Shown: positions 34,838-43,902, counted from the stretch's first letter. The stretch is 64,000 nucleotides of DNA from ZYF759 sp046297455 (GCA_046297455.1 JBKBIT010000011.1:62001-126000); one strand, 5' to 3'. The notes: generated by a model not told the origin, from the letters alone. Numbers and translations: made by a program.

Positions 34838-35587
34838 ATGCAGGACACCGAGGCACCGATGAGCGCACCGCCATTGCTTGAAGGCAGCAATCTCGGCAAA
34901 TCCTTCGGGGCCAACCGTGTCCTGCACGAGGTCAGCTTCGAAGTCCGCCCCGGCGAGGTTCTGGGTATCCTGGGACCGAACGGGGCGGGCAAGACCACGC
35001 TGTTCAACCTCATTTCGGGGGATCTGCGTGCGAGTACGGGCGATGTCCGCTTCGACGGAAAGTCGCTCGGCAACACCCCACCCTACCGCCGCGCGCAACT
35101 GGGCATCGGCCGGACCTATCAGATTCCCCTGCCCTATGGCGGCATGACCACTTTCGAAAACCTGCTGGTGTCGGCAAGCTTCGCCGGCTGCAAGAACGAG
35201 AAGGAGGTCTACGACCATTGCGCCGCGATTCTGGAGGATTGCGAGCTGCTGCCGCACGCCAACAAGATGGCAGCTTCCCTCACGCTGCTCAATCGCAAGC
35301 GGCTTGAACTGGCGCGCGCCCTTGCCTCACGGCCAAAGCTCTTGCTTCTCGACGAGATCGCCGGCGGGCTGACTGACGAGGAAGGCAAGGATCTCGTCGC
35401 GCTGGTGCGCAAGATCAGGGATGCGGGTGTCACGATCGTCTGGATCGAGCACGTGCTGCACGCGATCATGGCCGTGGCCGACCGCATCATGGTGCTGAAT
35501 TTCGGAGAGAAGATCGCCGAAGGCCTTCCGCGGCAGGTGATCGAGGATCCCGAAGTCAAGCGTGTCTACATGGGAGTGGAAGCATGA
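34838..35587 (+). CDS. LIV-type ABC transporter ATP-binding protein (LivG)
   Basis: This is a LivG-type ATPase of 249 aa. Walker A is GPNGAGKTTLFNLISG. The family-specific segment GIGRTYQIPLPYGGMT and Walker B LLLLDEIAGGLTDEE are clear. The usual LSGG signature is replaced by LTLLNRKRLELAR, a substitution also seen in other LivG-like proteins of this subgroup. The first start is ATG 34838; ATG 34859 is possible. It overlaps the next gene by 4 nt. Confidence 0.92.
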   Translation: MQDTEAPMSAPPLLEGSNLGKSFGANRVLHEVSFEVRPGEVLGILGPNGAGKTTLFNLISGDLRASTGDVRFDGKSLGNTPPYRRAQLGIGRTYQIPLPYGGMTTFENLLVSASFAGCKNEKEVYDHCAAILEDCELLPHANKMAASLTLLNRKRLELARALASRPKLLLLDEIAGGLTDEEGKDLVALVRKIRDAGVTIVWIEHVLHAIMAVADRIMVLNFGEKIAEGLPRQVIEDPEVKRVYMGVEA

Positions 35588-36309
35588 CCTCTCCGTTGCT
35601 TTCCACAAAGCAGCTCAAGGCCTTTTACGGCGACTTTCAGGCCCTTTTCGGTATCGATTTCGAAATCGCTGCGGGCGAGATCGTTTCTCTCATCGGCGCC
35701 AACGGTGCCGGCAAGTCGACCTTCCTGAAAAGCATCATGGGCGCGATCACGGTCGAGCCCGGCATGGTGCTGCTGGACGGCCAGCCCACCGGCGGTGCGG
35801 CACCCCACAAGATGGTGGCCCAGGGCGTTTCCATCGTGCCGGAAGGCAGACGGCTGTTCACCGGCATGTCGGTCGAGGACAACCTGCGGGTGGCCATCGA
35901 CCACGCGGCTCGCGGGCAGGAATCGTGGAGCCTGACGGCGGTCTATGACCTCTTCCCGATCCTCAAGGCGAAGCGGCGCGACCTCGTTCAGAGCCTGTCG
36001 GGAGGACAACAGCAGATGGTCGCCATCGGCCGTGCCTTGCTCAACCAGCCGCGCGTCCTGCTATGCGACGAGATATCCCTTGGACTGGCACCGCGAGTCA
36101 TCGGCGAGATCTATGCCGCGATTCCCTCCATTTCGAAGGCCGGCACGGCCATCGTGCTGGTCGAGCAGGATGTCGGGCTCGCAAAGAAGGCATCCGACCG
36201 ACTCTATTGCATGCTGGAAGGCAAGGTGACCCTGACCGGCCGATCATCTGACATTTCGCGCGAGGACATCTCCGCGGCCTATTTCGGAGTTCATGATGAG
36301 GTGGCTTGA
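35584..36309 (+). CDS. LIV-type ABC transporter ATP-binding protein (LivF)
   Basis: This is a LivF-type ATPase of 241 aa. Walker A is GANGAGKSTFLKSIMG, the signature is LSGGQQQMVAIGRAL, and Walker B is VLLCDEISLGLAP. It pairs with the LivG-like ATPase. Its end overlaps the LivH start by 17 nt. Confidence 0.93.
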   Translation: MTSPLLSTKQLKAFYGDFQALFGIDFEIAAGEIVSLIGANGAGKSTFLKSIMGAITVEPGMVLLDGQPTGGAAPHKMVAQGVSIVPEGRRLFTGMSVEDNLRVAIDHAARGQESWSLTAVYDLFPILKAKRRDLVQSLSGGQQQMVAIGRALLNQPRVLLCDEISLGLAPRVIGEIYAAIPSISKAGTAIVLVEQDVGLAKKASDRLYCMLEGKVTLTGRSSDISREDISAAYFGVHDEVA

Positions 36310-37153
36310 CGCTCTCATACAGGGGGTCCTTCTCGGCGGCCTCTATGCGCAATATGCCTTGGGCATGGCGCTGATGTTCGGCGTCATGCGCCTGGTTAAC
36401 CTGACCCATGGCGACCTCGTCGTGCTTCTTGCGCTGATCGGCGTCTCGCTGGCCGTTTCCTGGGGGCTCGGACCGCTGGCGCTTGTTTTCGTCCTGGTGC
36501 CGATCGCCGTAGCCATAGGCTATGTCCTCCAGCGCGCCATCTTGAACAATGTCGTCAGCCAGGACCCCCTACCCTCCATCATCGCGACCTTCGGCCTGTC
36601 CATCGCACTGCAGAACGCGATGATGCAGGTCTGGTCGGCCGACACCCGCTCCATCCCCGGCTTCGGCATCGAACAGGCCTCCTGGCAGATCGGTCCGATC
36701 TATGTCGGCGTCCTGCCAGTCATCGTGCTGGTGGTCGCCACACTTCTGACGGCAGCGATCGACGCGCTGCTGCGCTTCAGCCGGTTCGGCCGCGCAATCC
36801 GCGCTTCCGCCGCCGACGTCGAGGCCGCCGCGCTTACCGGCGTCAACCCCAAGGCAGTATACGCCTGGGCGACGGCGATCGCCGTCGGCATCCTGGGTTT
36901 TGCCGGCTTGTTCCAGGGCCTCAGATCGACGGTAGCGCCATTCGACGGACCCGCGCAGCTGATCTACGCCTTCGAGGCGGTCATCATCGGCGGCATGGGT
37001 TCCATCTGGGGCGCCTTTGTCGGTTCCATGGTGCTCGGCATCACCCAGGCCATCGGCTTCCGTATCAATCCGGGCTTCGGCATCCTGGCTGGCCATCTGG
37101 TCTTCCTGGCTGTGCTTGCCATCCGCCCGCAGGGCATTTTTGGACGGTCGTGA
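36293..37153 (+). CDS. LIV-type ABC transporter permease (LivH)
   Basis: This is an inner-membrane permease of the LivH family, 286 aa, with eight or so hydrophobic helices. It opens with QGVLLGGLYAQYALGMALMFGVMRLVNLTHGD and shows FEAVIIGGMGSIWGAFVGSMVLG near the C-terminus, both family hallmarks. The start ATG ATG at 36293 lies inside the end of the LivF gene. Confidence 0.93.
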   Translation: MMRWLDALIQGVLLGGLYAQYALGMALMFGVMRLVNLTHGDLVVLLALIGVSLAVSWGLGPLALVFVLVPIAVAIGYVLQRAILNNVVSQDPLPSIIATFGLSIALQNAMMQVWSADTRSIPGFGIEQASWQIGPIYVGVLPVIVLVVATLLTAAIDALLRFSRFGRAIRASAADVEAAALTGVNPKAVYAWATAIAVGILGFAGLFQGLRSTVAPFDGPAQLIYAFEAVIIGGMGSIWGAFVGSMVLGITQAIGFRINPGFGILAGHLVFLAVLAIRPQGIFGRS

Positions 37154-37154
37154 C

Positions 37155-38183
37155 ATGTCATTGTCGATGAACTCCAACATCGAACTGCCGACCGCACGGG
37201 TACAGACCCAGACGGCATCCGGCATGGTCGCCATGATTGTCGGGATCGGCCTGATGGTCGCCCTGGTCTCGATGCCATGGTGGGCACATCAAGGCACCAT
37301 CCGTTCCGTGGTCGAACTGTGCTGCTACATTGCCATCGCCCAGATGTGGAACCTGATGGCCGGTTATGGCGGCTTGGTTTCGGTCGGCCAGCAGGCCTTC
37401 ATGGGCGTGGCCGCCTACGCCATGTTCGCCCTGGCACAGAACCACGGCATCGACCCCTTCGTCGCCGTCGGGCTCTGTCTCCTCGTGCCGGCGCTCCTGG
37501 CCGTTCCCACCTACGCGTTGCTGCACCGGCTGGACGGCCCCTATTTCGCCATCGGCACCTGGGTGGTCGCGGAAGTCTTCCGGCTTATCGTCACCAACAT
37601 GCCCTACCTAAACGGGGGCGCCGGCATGAGCCTGCGCGTGATGACCCAGTACAGTGCGCATGAGCGCGCCATCGGCATCACCATATTGTGCGCCATATTG
37701 CTGCTCGTCACGGTGGGCGGCAGCTATTGGCTGTTACGCTCGCGTTATGGGCTGGCGCTGACTGCCATGCGCGATAACCCGGTGGCTGCGGCCAGCCAGG
37801 GCGTCAACGTCAAGAAGCTGCGCTTCCTCATCTTCATCGCCGGCGCGGTCGGCACGGGCCTGGTCGGCGCCATCTATTTCATGACGCAGCTGCGCATCAC
37901 GCCGGAATCGGCCTTCTCGTCCAACTGGGCCATGATCGCCATCTTCATCGTCATGATCGGGGGCATCGGAAAGATCGAAGGCGTCATCATCGGCGCGCTG
38001 ATCTACTTCTTCGCCGAACGCATCTTCGGTCCCTACGGCTCGACCTATCTCGTCGTGCTCGGGCTGCTCACGCTCGTCATCGCCATCTATGCACGCGGCG
38101 GCGTCTGGGGACTGCTGTCGAAGGTGGTCAACATACCGCTGTTTCCAACGCGGCGAACACTCGTATCGAGGGATGAAAAATGA
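37155..38183 (+). CDS. LIV-type ABC transporter permease (LivM)
   Basis: This is the LivM partner, 342 aa. Hallmarks are LMAGYGGLVSVGQQAFMGVAAY, AMRDNPVAAASQGVNVKKLRFLIF and MIGGIGKIEGVIIGALIYFF. The frame is open upstream, but ATG 37155, one base after the LivH stop, gives the proper N-terminus. It overlaps the alcohol dehydrogenase gene by 4 nt, tying that enzyme to the transported substrate. Confidence 0.93.
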   Translation: MSLSMNSNIELPTARVQTQTASGMVAMIVGIGLMVALVSMPWWAHQGTIRSVVELCCYIAIAQMWNLMAGYGGLVSVGQQAFMGVAAYAMFALAQNHGIDPFVAVGLCLLVPALLAVPTYALLHRLDGPYFAIGTWVVAEVFRLIVTNMPYLNGGAGMSLRVMTQYSAHERAIGITILCAILLLVTVGGSYWLLRSRYGLALTAMRDNPVAAASQGVNVKKLRFLIFIAGAVGTGLVGAIYFMTQLRITPESAFSSNWAMIAIFIVMIGGIGKIEGVIIGALIYFFAERIFGPYGSTYLVVLGLLTLVIAIYARGGVWGLLSKVVNIPLFPTRRTLVSRDEK

Positions 38184-39187
38184 AGGCGGCATTGTTCGAC
38201 ACGGTGGGTCGGCCACTGCGGATCGACGAGGTGGCGGACCCCGAGCCCGCGGCAGATGAAGTCCTGCTGCGGGTATCGGCCTGCGGCATCTGCGGCAGCG
38301 ATCTGCACATGACGGAGGACCCGGCCGTCTTTGGCGTCGGCCAGGGAACCGTTCTCGGCCACGAATTTGCCGGCGAAGTGGTGGAGACAGGCGCAGACGT
38401 GGCCAATCTCCGCCCCGGAGACCGCGTCGCGGTTGCCCCCATGCGCGGATGCGGGAAATGCGCAAGGTGCCTGGCCGGGCAGCCGGCCTGGTGCAGCGAA
38501 ATGGTGCTGATCGGCGGCGGCTACGCCGAACTGGCCGCCGTTGCAGCGCGCCAGTGCCGCAAGCTGCCCGACGATGTCTCGTTGTCCGATGGCGCGCTGG
38601 CCGAGCCGACCTCGATCGGGCTTCACGCGGTAATGCGCTCGCAACTGCGCCCCGGCGAACGCGTGCTGGTGCTTGGTGCCGGCCCGATCGGCCTCCTGGT
38701 CGCGTTCTGGGCCCGCCGTTTCGGTGCTTCTCACGTGATCGTCGCCGACATCAACGAACACCAGAAGGAACGCGCCATTTCGGTCGGCGCAACCGGTTTT
38801 GCGCTGTCGGGTCCCAAATTGGCAGAGCAATATGCCGACCTCGCCAGCGGCGCGCCCGATATTGTCTATGAGTGCGTCGGCAAGAAGGGCATCATCGATT
38901 TCGCCATCGAGCAGGTCGCCGTTCATGGGCGGGTCATCGGCATCGGCCTTTGCGTCGGCGGCGACCAGTGGGATCCGTTTGCCGCGATACACAAGGAGGC
39001 ATCCATCGTCATGTCGGCCTTCTTCGACATGCACGAATTCGCGCTCGCCCTCGACGCCCTGGCCTCGCAGGGACCCTACCGGCCCCAGTCGCTCATCACC
39101 GAGCGCATCGACCTGTCGAAGGTACCGGATTCCTTCGAAGCGCTCCGCAAGCGCACCAGCCAGTGCAAGGTCTTGATCGAAGCCTGA
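38180..39187 (+). CDS. Zinc-dependent medium-chain alcohol/polyol dehydrogenase
   Basis: This is an MDR-superfamily dehydrogenase of 335 aa. The catalytic zinc site is CGICGSD near residue 38 with GHEFAGEVVE. The structural zinc loop is GCGKCARC, followed by GQPAWC. The NAD-binding motif is VLGAGPIGLL near 165. It resembles threonine, sorbitol or L-idonate dehydrogenases. It is the last gene of the LIV operon and overlaps livM, so its substrate is probably derived from the imported compound. A strong terminator follows. Confidence 0.9.
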   Translation: MKAALFDTVGRPLRIDEVADPEPAADEVLLRVSACGICGSDLHMTEDPAVFGVGQGTVLGHEFAGEVVETGADVANLRPGDRVAVAPMRGCGKCARCLAGQPAWCSEMVLIGGGYAELAAVAARQCRKLPDDVSLSDGALAEPTSIGLHAVMRSQLRPGERVLVLGAGPIGLLVAFWARRFGASHVIVADINEHQKERAISVGATGFALSGPKLAEQYADLASGAPDIVYECVGKKGIIDFAIEQVAVHGRVIGIGLCVGGDQWDPFAAIHKEASIVMSAFFDMHEFALALDALASQGPYRPQSLITERIDLSKVPDSFEALRKRTSQCKVLIEA

Positions 39188-39221
39188 CCACTATTCCAGC
39201 CTTGCGTCCTCCCAGGAGCAG

Positions 39222-39253
39222 AAGGGGCGCCACGCAAAAAGCGGGCGCCCCTT
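39222..39253. terminator. Bidirectional terminator between adh and the first cupin gene
   Basis: AAGGGGCGCC and GGCGCCCCTT form a perfect 10-bp stem with a 12-nt loop, with TTTGCTTT on the plus side and A-rich sequence supplying T's on the minus strand. It lies between convergent genes. Confidence 0.85.
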
Positions 39254-39280
39254 TGCTTTGAACCGGTTACCGGCATCCGC

Positions 39281-39796
39281 TCAGATGAACATGTCCTGAT
39301 TGATCGGCAGGCCGTTCTCTTCGCAATATTTGGTGTAGTGGTTGATGAACCAGAAGCAGTCGAACGTCTCGTCGAAGCTGCCGTCGTCCTTGTAGAACTC
39401 GATCGGACCGTTGATCCAGAACAGCGCCTTCATGCCGTTCGGGTCATCCGAATAGAGCGTGTGGGCGCTGCCCGGCAACTCGTAGACGAAGTCGCCCGGA
39501 CGTGCGACCCAGTCATATTCGTAGTAGCCCCACGAACCTTCTAGCGTTACGGCCGACACCACGCCGCGATGCTTGTGCGTACCGATGCGGCCTCCCCCCT
39601 TCACCCAGAGGATGTTCGCCACCGAATTCGTCCGCACGTCGAAGCACAGATGCTTGATGGCCGCCGCCTCGCCAAAGGGAACCCACGGGTTCTTGGCGTC
39701 GTCGCCGGGGATATAGGCTCCTTCCTTGGCGTATTTGCGGATGGCATCCTCGTAGGAATCCTCCGGCAGCTTGACGATGTTGGTATGCTTGTTCAT
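39281..39796 (-). CDS. Cupin, 2,4'-dihydroxyacetophenone dioxygenase-like (copy 1)
   Basis: This is a single-domain cupin of 171 aa. Metal-ligand motif 1 is IGTHKHRG, with an acidic EYDW further on, and motif 2 is PGDFVYELPGSAHTL. It resembles the 2,4'-dihydroxyacetophenone dioxygenase/acetylacetone-cleaving family, iron enzymes that cut carbon–carbon bonds next to ketones. Two paralogs lie nearby (41801–42334 and 43903–44442). It closes a minus-strand unit behind an AraC regulator. The substrate is unknown. Confidence 0.82.
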   Translation of the reverse strand: MNKHTNIVKLPEDSYEDAIRKYAKEGAYIPGDDAKNPWVPFGEAAAIKHLCFDVRTNSVANILWVKGGGRIGTHKHRGVVSAVTLEGSWGYYEYDWVARPGDFVYELPGSAHTLYSDDPNGMKALFWINGPIEFYKDDGSFDETFDCFWFINHYTKYCEENGLPINQDMFI

Positions 39797-39890
39797 GGGC
39801 CTCCCTTTCCTGGCTGGCTTGATCAGTCACTTCTTGCCGGGTCGCGCCCGGCCTTGACCGCTCCAGCCGCAAAAGGTCCGGGAGCGGAAA

Positions 39891-40844
39891 CTACTGGTCC
39901 CTCATCTCGCTCGGTGCGTAGCCGAAATGTCTGCGGAAGCTTTTCGAGAACTGCGAGGGTCCTGAAAAACCACAGCTATAGGCGAGCTCGGAAAGGCTCG
40001 TGCGACCGCGGCGGTCATAGGAAATGATCTCCCGGGCGCGGTTGAGCCGCTCGCTCACGATCAGCTTCTTCACGGTCATTCCATGGGCTGCCAGGATCCG
40101 GTTAAGCTGGCGCGAGCTCATGCCGATCTCCTGCGCCACCTGTTCGGTATTGAGCGCCGGATCGCCGATATGCGCGCGCACGAAGCCCCGTACCCGCTGC
40201 AGGATGCCCAGGTGATAGGAGGTCAGGTCCTTGCCGCCGAAGACCAGATCGTGGGACATCTCGAGCGCCGACCAGATGTCATTGACCAGGTCAGGCTCGG
40301 GCGCCAGGTACTTGCGGGCGCGGACGTTGGAATAGGTATTCCGGACCGCCCGCGCGATGGCCGTGCCGCTGTTGGTGCTGCCGTCGATGTGGACGGCGTC
40401 GCGCAGGTCCCAGCCGGGGAACCGGCTCCGGAACTCGCTGCCGGGCACGTCGAAGACAACCTGCCGGGCCAGGCGCGGGAACCCGTGCATATAGGGCGTG
40501 TTGGTGTCGTAGAGCATCAGATCCCCGGCCTTCAACATGTCGAAGTTGTGTCGCCGGTTCACGAAGGCTTCGCCTTCCATGAGAATGGTCAGGAAAACTG
40601 AATCCTTGTCATATTTGCGCACGGTCTCAGCCGAGCGGCAGATGACATGAGGCTGTCCGCTGATGTCATAGACGGTGAAACTGCCGAAATCATAATAGTC
40701 AAATCGAGCCTGGAAGCCCTCCTCCTCGGTGGTAGAGCACTTCAGTCCGATAAGATCTGCCGAACAGCACGCCTCCCAGTAATCGATGCGCTCGGCCTTA
40801 AGGACACCTCTGGTGTCGAAACTACCCGTATTTACGAAGCCCAT
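39891..40844 (-). CDS. AraC family transcriptional regulator (FeaR/NphR-like, copy 1)
   Basis: This regulator has 317 aa. The N-terminal 190 residues form an AraC-binding-like sensor domain, with segments such as FDYYDFGSFTVYDISGQPHVI and LKAGDLMLYDT. The C-terminal HTH_18 domain has two helix-turn-helix motifs (NTEQVAQEIGMSSRQLNRIL and SLSELAYSCGFSGPSQFSKSFRRHFGYAPS). It lies between the SDR and the first cupin on the same strand. It likely controls this cluster in response to an aromatic or ketone compound, which is inference. Confidence 0.9.
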   Translation of the reverse strand: MGFVNTGSFDTRGVLKAERIDYWEACCSADLIGLKCSTTEEEGFQARFDYYDFGSFTVYDISGQPHVICRSAETVRKYDKDSVFLTILMEGEAFVNRRHNFDMLKAGDLMLYDTNTPYMHGFPRLARQVVFDVPGSEFRSRFPGWDLRDAVHIDGSTNSGTAIARAVRNTYSNVRARKYLAPEPDLVNDIWSALEMSHDLVFGGKDLTSYHLGILQRVRGFVRAHIGDPALNTEQVAQEIGMSSRQLNRILAAHGMTVKKLIVSERLNRAREIISYDRRGRTSLSELAYSCGFSGPSQFSKSFRRHFGYAPSEMRDQ

Positions 40845-40895
40845 CTGACACGATCCTCCCTAATCGCTTCAGTTAGCACTCACAGGCACAGCATG

Positions 40896-40909
40896 CCCTC
40901 CGAAGAGGG
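40896..40909. terminator. Small hairpin after the SDR gene, weak terminator candidate
   Basis: CCCTC-CGAA-GAGGG gives a 5-bp stem; on the minus strand the loop is a stable TTCG tetraloop. It lies in the 109-nt gap between the SDR stop and the AraC start. No T-run follows on the minus strand. Confidence 0.3.
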
Positions 40910-40953
40910 TTTAGCCAAGTGAAAGCGCATCTGGCGACAGATGAATCGCATGG

Positions 40954-41679
40954 TCACACCGTCAGATATCCACCGTCGACCGGCAGAACCGCGCCGGTGA
41001 CGTATCGCGCCATCGATGAAGCCAGGAACAGGATCGGGTCGGCCACCTCCTCCGAAGTGCCCCAACGCGACATCGGAATGCGCGCCATGATTGGGTCGGC
41101 AATCTCCTTGTTGTCGAAAAGCCCGTCGGCCAGAGGCGTGTCGATCCAGCCGGGCGCGACGGCGTTCACGCGTATGCCCTGTCCTGCATATTCGACCGCG
41201 AGCGATTTCGTCAGCTGGACGATCCCACCCTTGCTGGCGGCGTAGCCCGGCCTGTCGGCGGCACCGAAGGTGGAATACATGGACGCGATATTGATGATCG
41301 AGCCACCCGACTTCGCCAGCTCCGGCCTGGCAGCCTGGCTTGCACGGAACACCGATGCGAGGTTGACGTCGAGGACAAGATCGAATTCGGCCTCCTGCCA
41401 TTCGTCGCGGTCCCGGCTGATGCCGGCACAATTGACCAGCACATCCAGCCGATCGAGCGACGTGAAGAAGTCATGCAGCCCAGGACGATCCCGCACGTCG
41501 AGTTGACGGCACTCCACCCCGCCATGTTGTGGGGCGTGCCTGCCTGCGGCATCGAGCCCGACAGCCAACACCCGCGCGCCAAGGGCGGCAAACCGTACCG
41601 CGGTGGCGGCCCCTATCCCTGAGGTGCCGCCTGTCACCACGACCACCTTGTCAGCAAACGCTCCCTCGGAAAGAGTCAT
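40954..41679 (-). CDS. SDR family oxidoreductase
   Basis: This is a classical SDR of 241 aa. TGGTSGIG lies near residue 17, NCAGIS is the NAG-type motif, and the active site is SMYST…YAASK. VTGAVLPVDGGYLTV closes it. The frame is open upstream, but ATG 41679 (MTLSEGAFADKVVVVTGG) fits the family. It sits between two cupin genes on the minus strand and probably oxidises or reduces a hydroxyl/keto intermediate of the same pathway. Confidence 0.9.
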   Translation of the reverse strand: MTLSEGAFADKVVVVTGGTSGIGAATAVRFAALGARVLAVGLDAAGRHAPQHGGVECRQLDVRDRPGLHDFFTSLDRLDVLVNCAGISRDRDEWQEAEFDLVLDVNLASVFRASQAARPELAKSGGSIINIASMYSTFGAADRPGYAASKGGIVQLTKSLAVEYAGQGIRVNAVAPGWIDTPLADGLFDNKEIADPIMARIPMSRWGTSEEVADPILFLASSMARYVTGAVLPVDGGYLTV

Positions 41680-41753
41680 GCGTTCAAGCTCCGTTTCTGG
41701 CTTGATCCCCGCCTCAGGCCGGCAGCCGATGCTGCAGTAGGGCCGAGGCGGGT

Positions 41754-41771
41754 GGTCCGAATTGTCGGACC
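41754..41771. promoter_or_regulatory. Perfect inverted repeat upstream of the SDR gene
   Basis: GGTCCGA-ATTG-TCGGACC is a perfect 7-bp inverted repeat with a 4-nt centre, in the gap between the second cupin and the SDR and 75 nt ahead of the SDR start. It could be an operator or a terminator for the cupin gene; no T-run favours the operator reading. Confidence 0.4.
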
Positions 41772-41800
41772 GGCTGGAAACCGCGCGATCGTCGTCGCGA

Positions 41801-42334
41801 CTACCTGAAGAGCGTGTCGATGTAGTCCGCGCCGATACCGACCTTGTCGTAGTGCTTCTTGCACATGTCGATATACATATGGACGTCGAAATAGCCGTCC
41901 GGCTCGCCGTTCTCATCGAGCCAGATGAGCGGCCCAGTGACCTTGAAGTGAACCTTCATCGGATCTTCGTGCTCGTAGGCAACGAGCGTATGGCCTTCGC
42001 CCGGCGTTTCGTAGACGAAGTCACCGGCAGTCGCGACCCAGTCATGCTCGAGATAGCCCCATTTGCCGGAGATGGTGTAGGCGAATACCTCATGCGGGTG
42101 ATAATGCCGGTTCACCAGTCCAGGTCCCTTTGCCATCAGCACGTCGCACCACATGTTGCGCGCCGGCGATATCCAGAGCGGCTTGGTGAAGACCGTCTCG
42201 GTGATCGGCACATAGTAGCGCTCGTCGTCATCCGCGACGTTAGGCAGATAGACTTCGGGCTGAGCATCCGGCTGGAACACCTTTTCGATGGGCTTCAGTC
42301 CTCGCCAGAACTCCGTGTTTGCTGCCTCGGCCAT
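41801..42334 (-). CDS. Cupin, 2,4'-dihydroxyacetophenone dioxygenase-like (copy 2)
   Basis: This is a cupin of 177 aa, the most divergent of the three. Motif 1 is VNRHYHPHEV, then EHDWVATAGDFVYETPGEGHTL supplies the acidic and second histidine ligands. A 60-residue N-terminal part (KVFQPDAQPEVYLPNVADDDERYYVPI) differs from the other copies. It is the first gene of the leftward arm of the divergent cluster. Function is a probable metal-dependent dioxygenase or hydrolase on a ketone; not proven. Confidence 0.8.
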   Translation of the reverse strand: MAEAANTEFWRGLKPIEKVFQPDAQPEVYLPNVADDDERYYVPITETVFTKPLWISPARNMWCDVLMAKGPGLVNRHYHPHEVFAYTISGKWGYLEHDWVATAGDFVYETPGEGHTLVAYEHEDPMKVHFKVTGPLIWLDENGEPDGYFDVHMYIDMCKKHYDKVGIGADYIDTLFR

Positions 42335-42767
42335 GTCTCCTCCTCCTGTGGCTTTGCGTGGGCTCCCCGGGGCGCCTCCGCGCGCCGGCTCGCTCTAACT
42401 TCGACCGTGAAGATAGACCCAGCCGTCGAGAGTGTCTTTGCAGGCTCGGACATAACAGGCGCCATTTTCGGACATTTTGAGAGCCGGCTGTATACCTTCT
42501 TCAAGGCAGGCGCTTTCGCCGCAACACACATTGCTACGTAATTTCAATTATTTACCGCCGCACTGGAAGCGATTCCTGCAGTGGATTGGCTCTCGACAGC
42601 TATGGATTGGCGAAATTTCTGCGGCCCTGTATACAATACACTGCGTTATCGAGGATCGCGTGGCAGACGGCCGGTACACCGCAAGGGTTTTCCTGCACCT
42701 GCCCGAAGGCGAAATGCCATGATCCGCGGTAGCGACGCTCACCGGCGAGACTTGGGAGGAGACGCTG
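42335..42767. other. Divergent regulatory region of the cupin cluster (433 nt)
   Basis: This gap separates the leftward cupin–SDR–AraC–cupin arm from the rightward AraC–cupin–TRAP–GMC–ALDH arm. It is visibly more AT-rich than its surroundings around 42490–42650 and holds an inverted repeat at 42628–42640. Small open frames here have no recognisable features. The AraC start is preceded by GGGAGGAGACGCTG. Confidence 0.6.
42628..42640. promoter_or_regulatory. Inverted repeat TGTATACAATACA, candidate operator
   Basis: TGTAT-ACA-ATACA is a perfect 5-bp inverted repeat, and its first eight bases TGTATACA are also a palindrome. The core resembles GTATAC-type operators of FadR-subfamily GntR regulators, but no GntR gene is in the window. 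It could equally overlap a promoter element. Confidence 0.4.
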
Positions 42768-43718
42768 ATGGGTTCGATCGAGAAATTCACGACGCGCGGA
42801 GTAGCTCCCGCACAACGCCTCGACTACTGGAACCGGCTTTGCTGTGAGTCCCTGGCCCGCACGCGCGTGGATTCTGCCAGCGAATCGTTCCGCGCCGAGA
42901 TGTGGCGCTGGTCGATCGGGGAACTGCTCATGTTGCGTCCCCGCTCGGAGGCCTCGCATGTAACCCGCTCGGGCCACTCTGGTCCGGACGGACAGGCCAA
43001 TATCGTGCTGCACTTTCAGCACCATGGTCGCAGCCGTCATCGCCAGGGACGGCAGGAGGCCGATCTTGTCCAGGGCAGTTTCATTCTCTCTGCCGGCGAC
43101 GAGGACTACGCCTTCGAGCTGGGTACGGAACACGAGCTTCTGGTGGTCGAGATGCCGCGCGCGCGGCTCCTCGAGAGAATGCCCGGTCTGCAAGACCACA
43201 TGTGCCGGACGATCCAGGCCAGCGGTGCCAGCGGCCGTGTTTTCCACGATTTCCTGCTCTCGCTCTGGCGCCAGGGAGATCAAAGCCAGGCCGACCCTCA
43301 GTGGCAGCACGGCATCTCCAACGTCTTCTACGATCTGGTCGCTATGGCCGTTATGGGGCAGTCGCATGGTGCGTCCGAGCATGCAGACCGGCAAGGTCAC
43401 CAGGCCATGGCCGCCCGCCTGATAGATCTGATCGAGATGCGCCTGTCCGATCCCGATCTCGGCACCGGAATGCTGGCCGCCGAGGCGGGGGTCTCCGCGC
43501 GAACCGTCCAGAATGCCTTTGCAGCGATGGCGACCACGCCGTCCGGCTTCATCCTGCAGCGTCGGCTGCAGCGCGCCGGAGACATGCTGCGCGCCGACCG
43601 GGAGCGCAGCATCACCTCGATTGCCTACGATCTTGGATTCAACGAGAGCGCCTACTTCACCCGCTGCTTCCGCCAGCATTTTGGCACCACGCCCAGCCAA
43701 TGGCGGAACAACCACTGA
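42768..43718 (+). CDS. AraC family transcriptional regulator (copy 2)
   Basis: This regulator has 316 aa and the same layout as the AraC protein at 39891–40844. The sensor-like N-terminal part opens IEKFTTRGVAPAQRLDYWNRLCC and includes GSFILSAGDEDYAFELG. The C-terminal HTH_18 domain contains GTGMLAAEAGVSARTVQNAF and SITSIAYDLGFNESAYFTRCFRQHFG. It begins the rightward arm and presumably activates the TRAP and dehydrogenase genes. Confidence 0.9.
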   Translation: MGSIEKFTTRGVAPAQRLDYWNRLCCESLARTRVDSASESFRAEMWRWSIGELLMLRPRSEASHVTRSGHSGPDGQANIVLHFQHHGRSRHRQGRQEADLVQGSFILSAGDEDYAFELGTEHELLVVEMPRARLLERMPGLQDHMCRTIQASGASGRVFHDFLLSLWRQGDQSQADPQWQHGISNVFYDLVAMAVMGQSHGASEHADRQGHQAMAARLIDLIEMRLSDPDLGTGMLAAEAGVSARTVQNAFAAMATTPSGFILQRRLQRAGDMLRADRERSITSIAYDLGFNESAYFTRCFRQHFGTTPSQWRNNH

Positions 43719-43902
43719 GCCGGCCGGCAGCCCGCGGTTGCCATTTGCGCGTCAGTGCATGTCGCCTTTCGCTGTGGTGCAAGCAAGACGCAGCCGTTTC
43801 TCACATGGTTGGGTTTCCAGGGAGGAGCTGGTCAGCCGCGCGGAAGCCCGGCCACCGATCGTGCGCGCATGTCCTCCCCGATTGTCTCGAAGGAGTTGGA
43901 CA

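Noticed and set aside
42477..42722. Small open frames in the cupin-cluster divergent region
   Set aside because: They show no recognisable features and no good ribosome-binding site, and they overlap each other in different frames; the region reads as regulatory.
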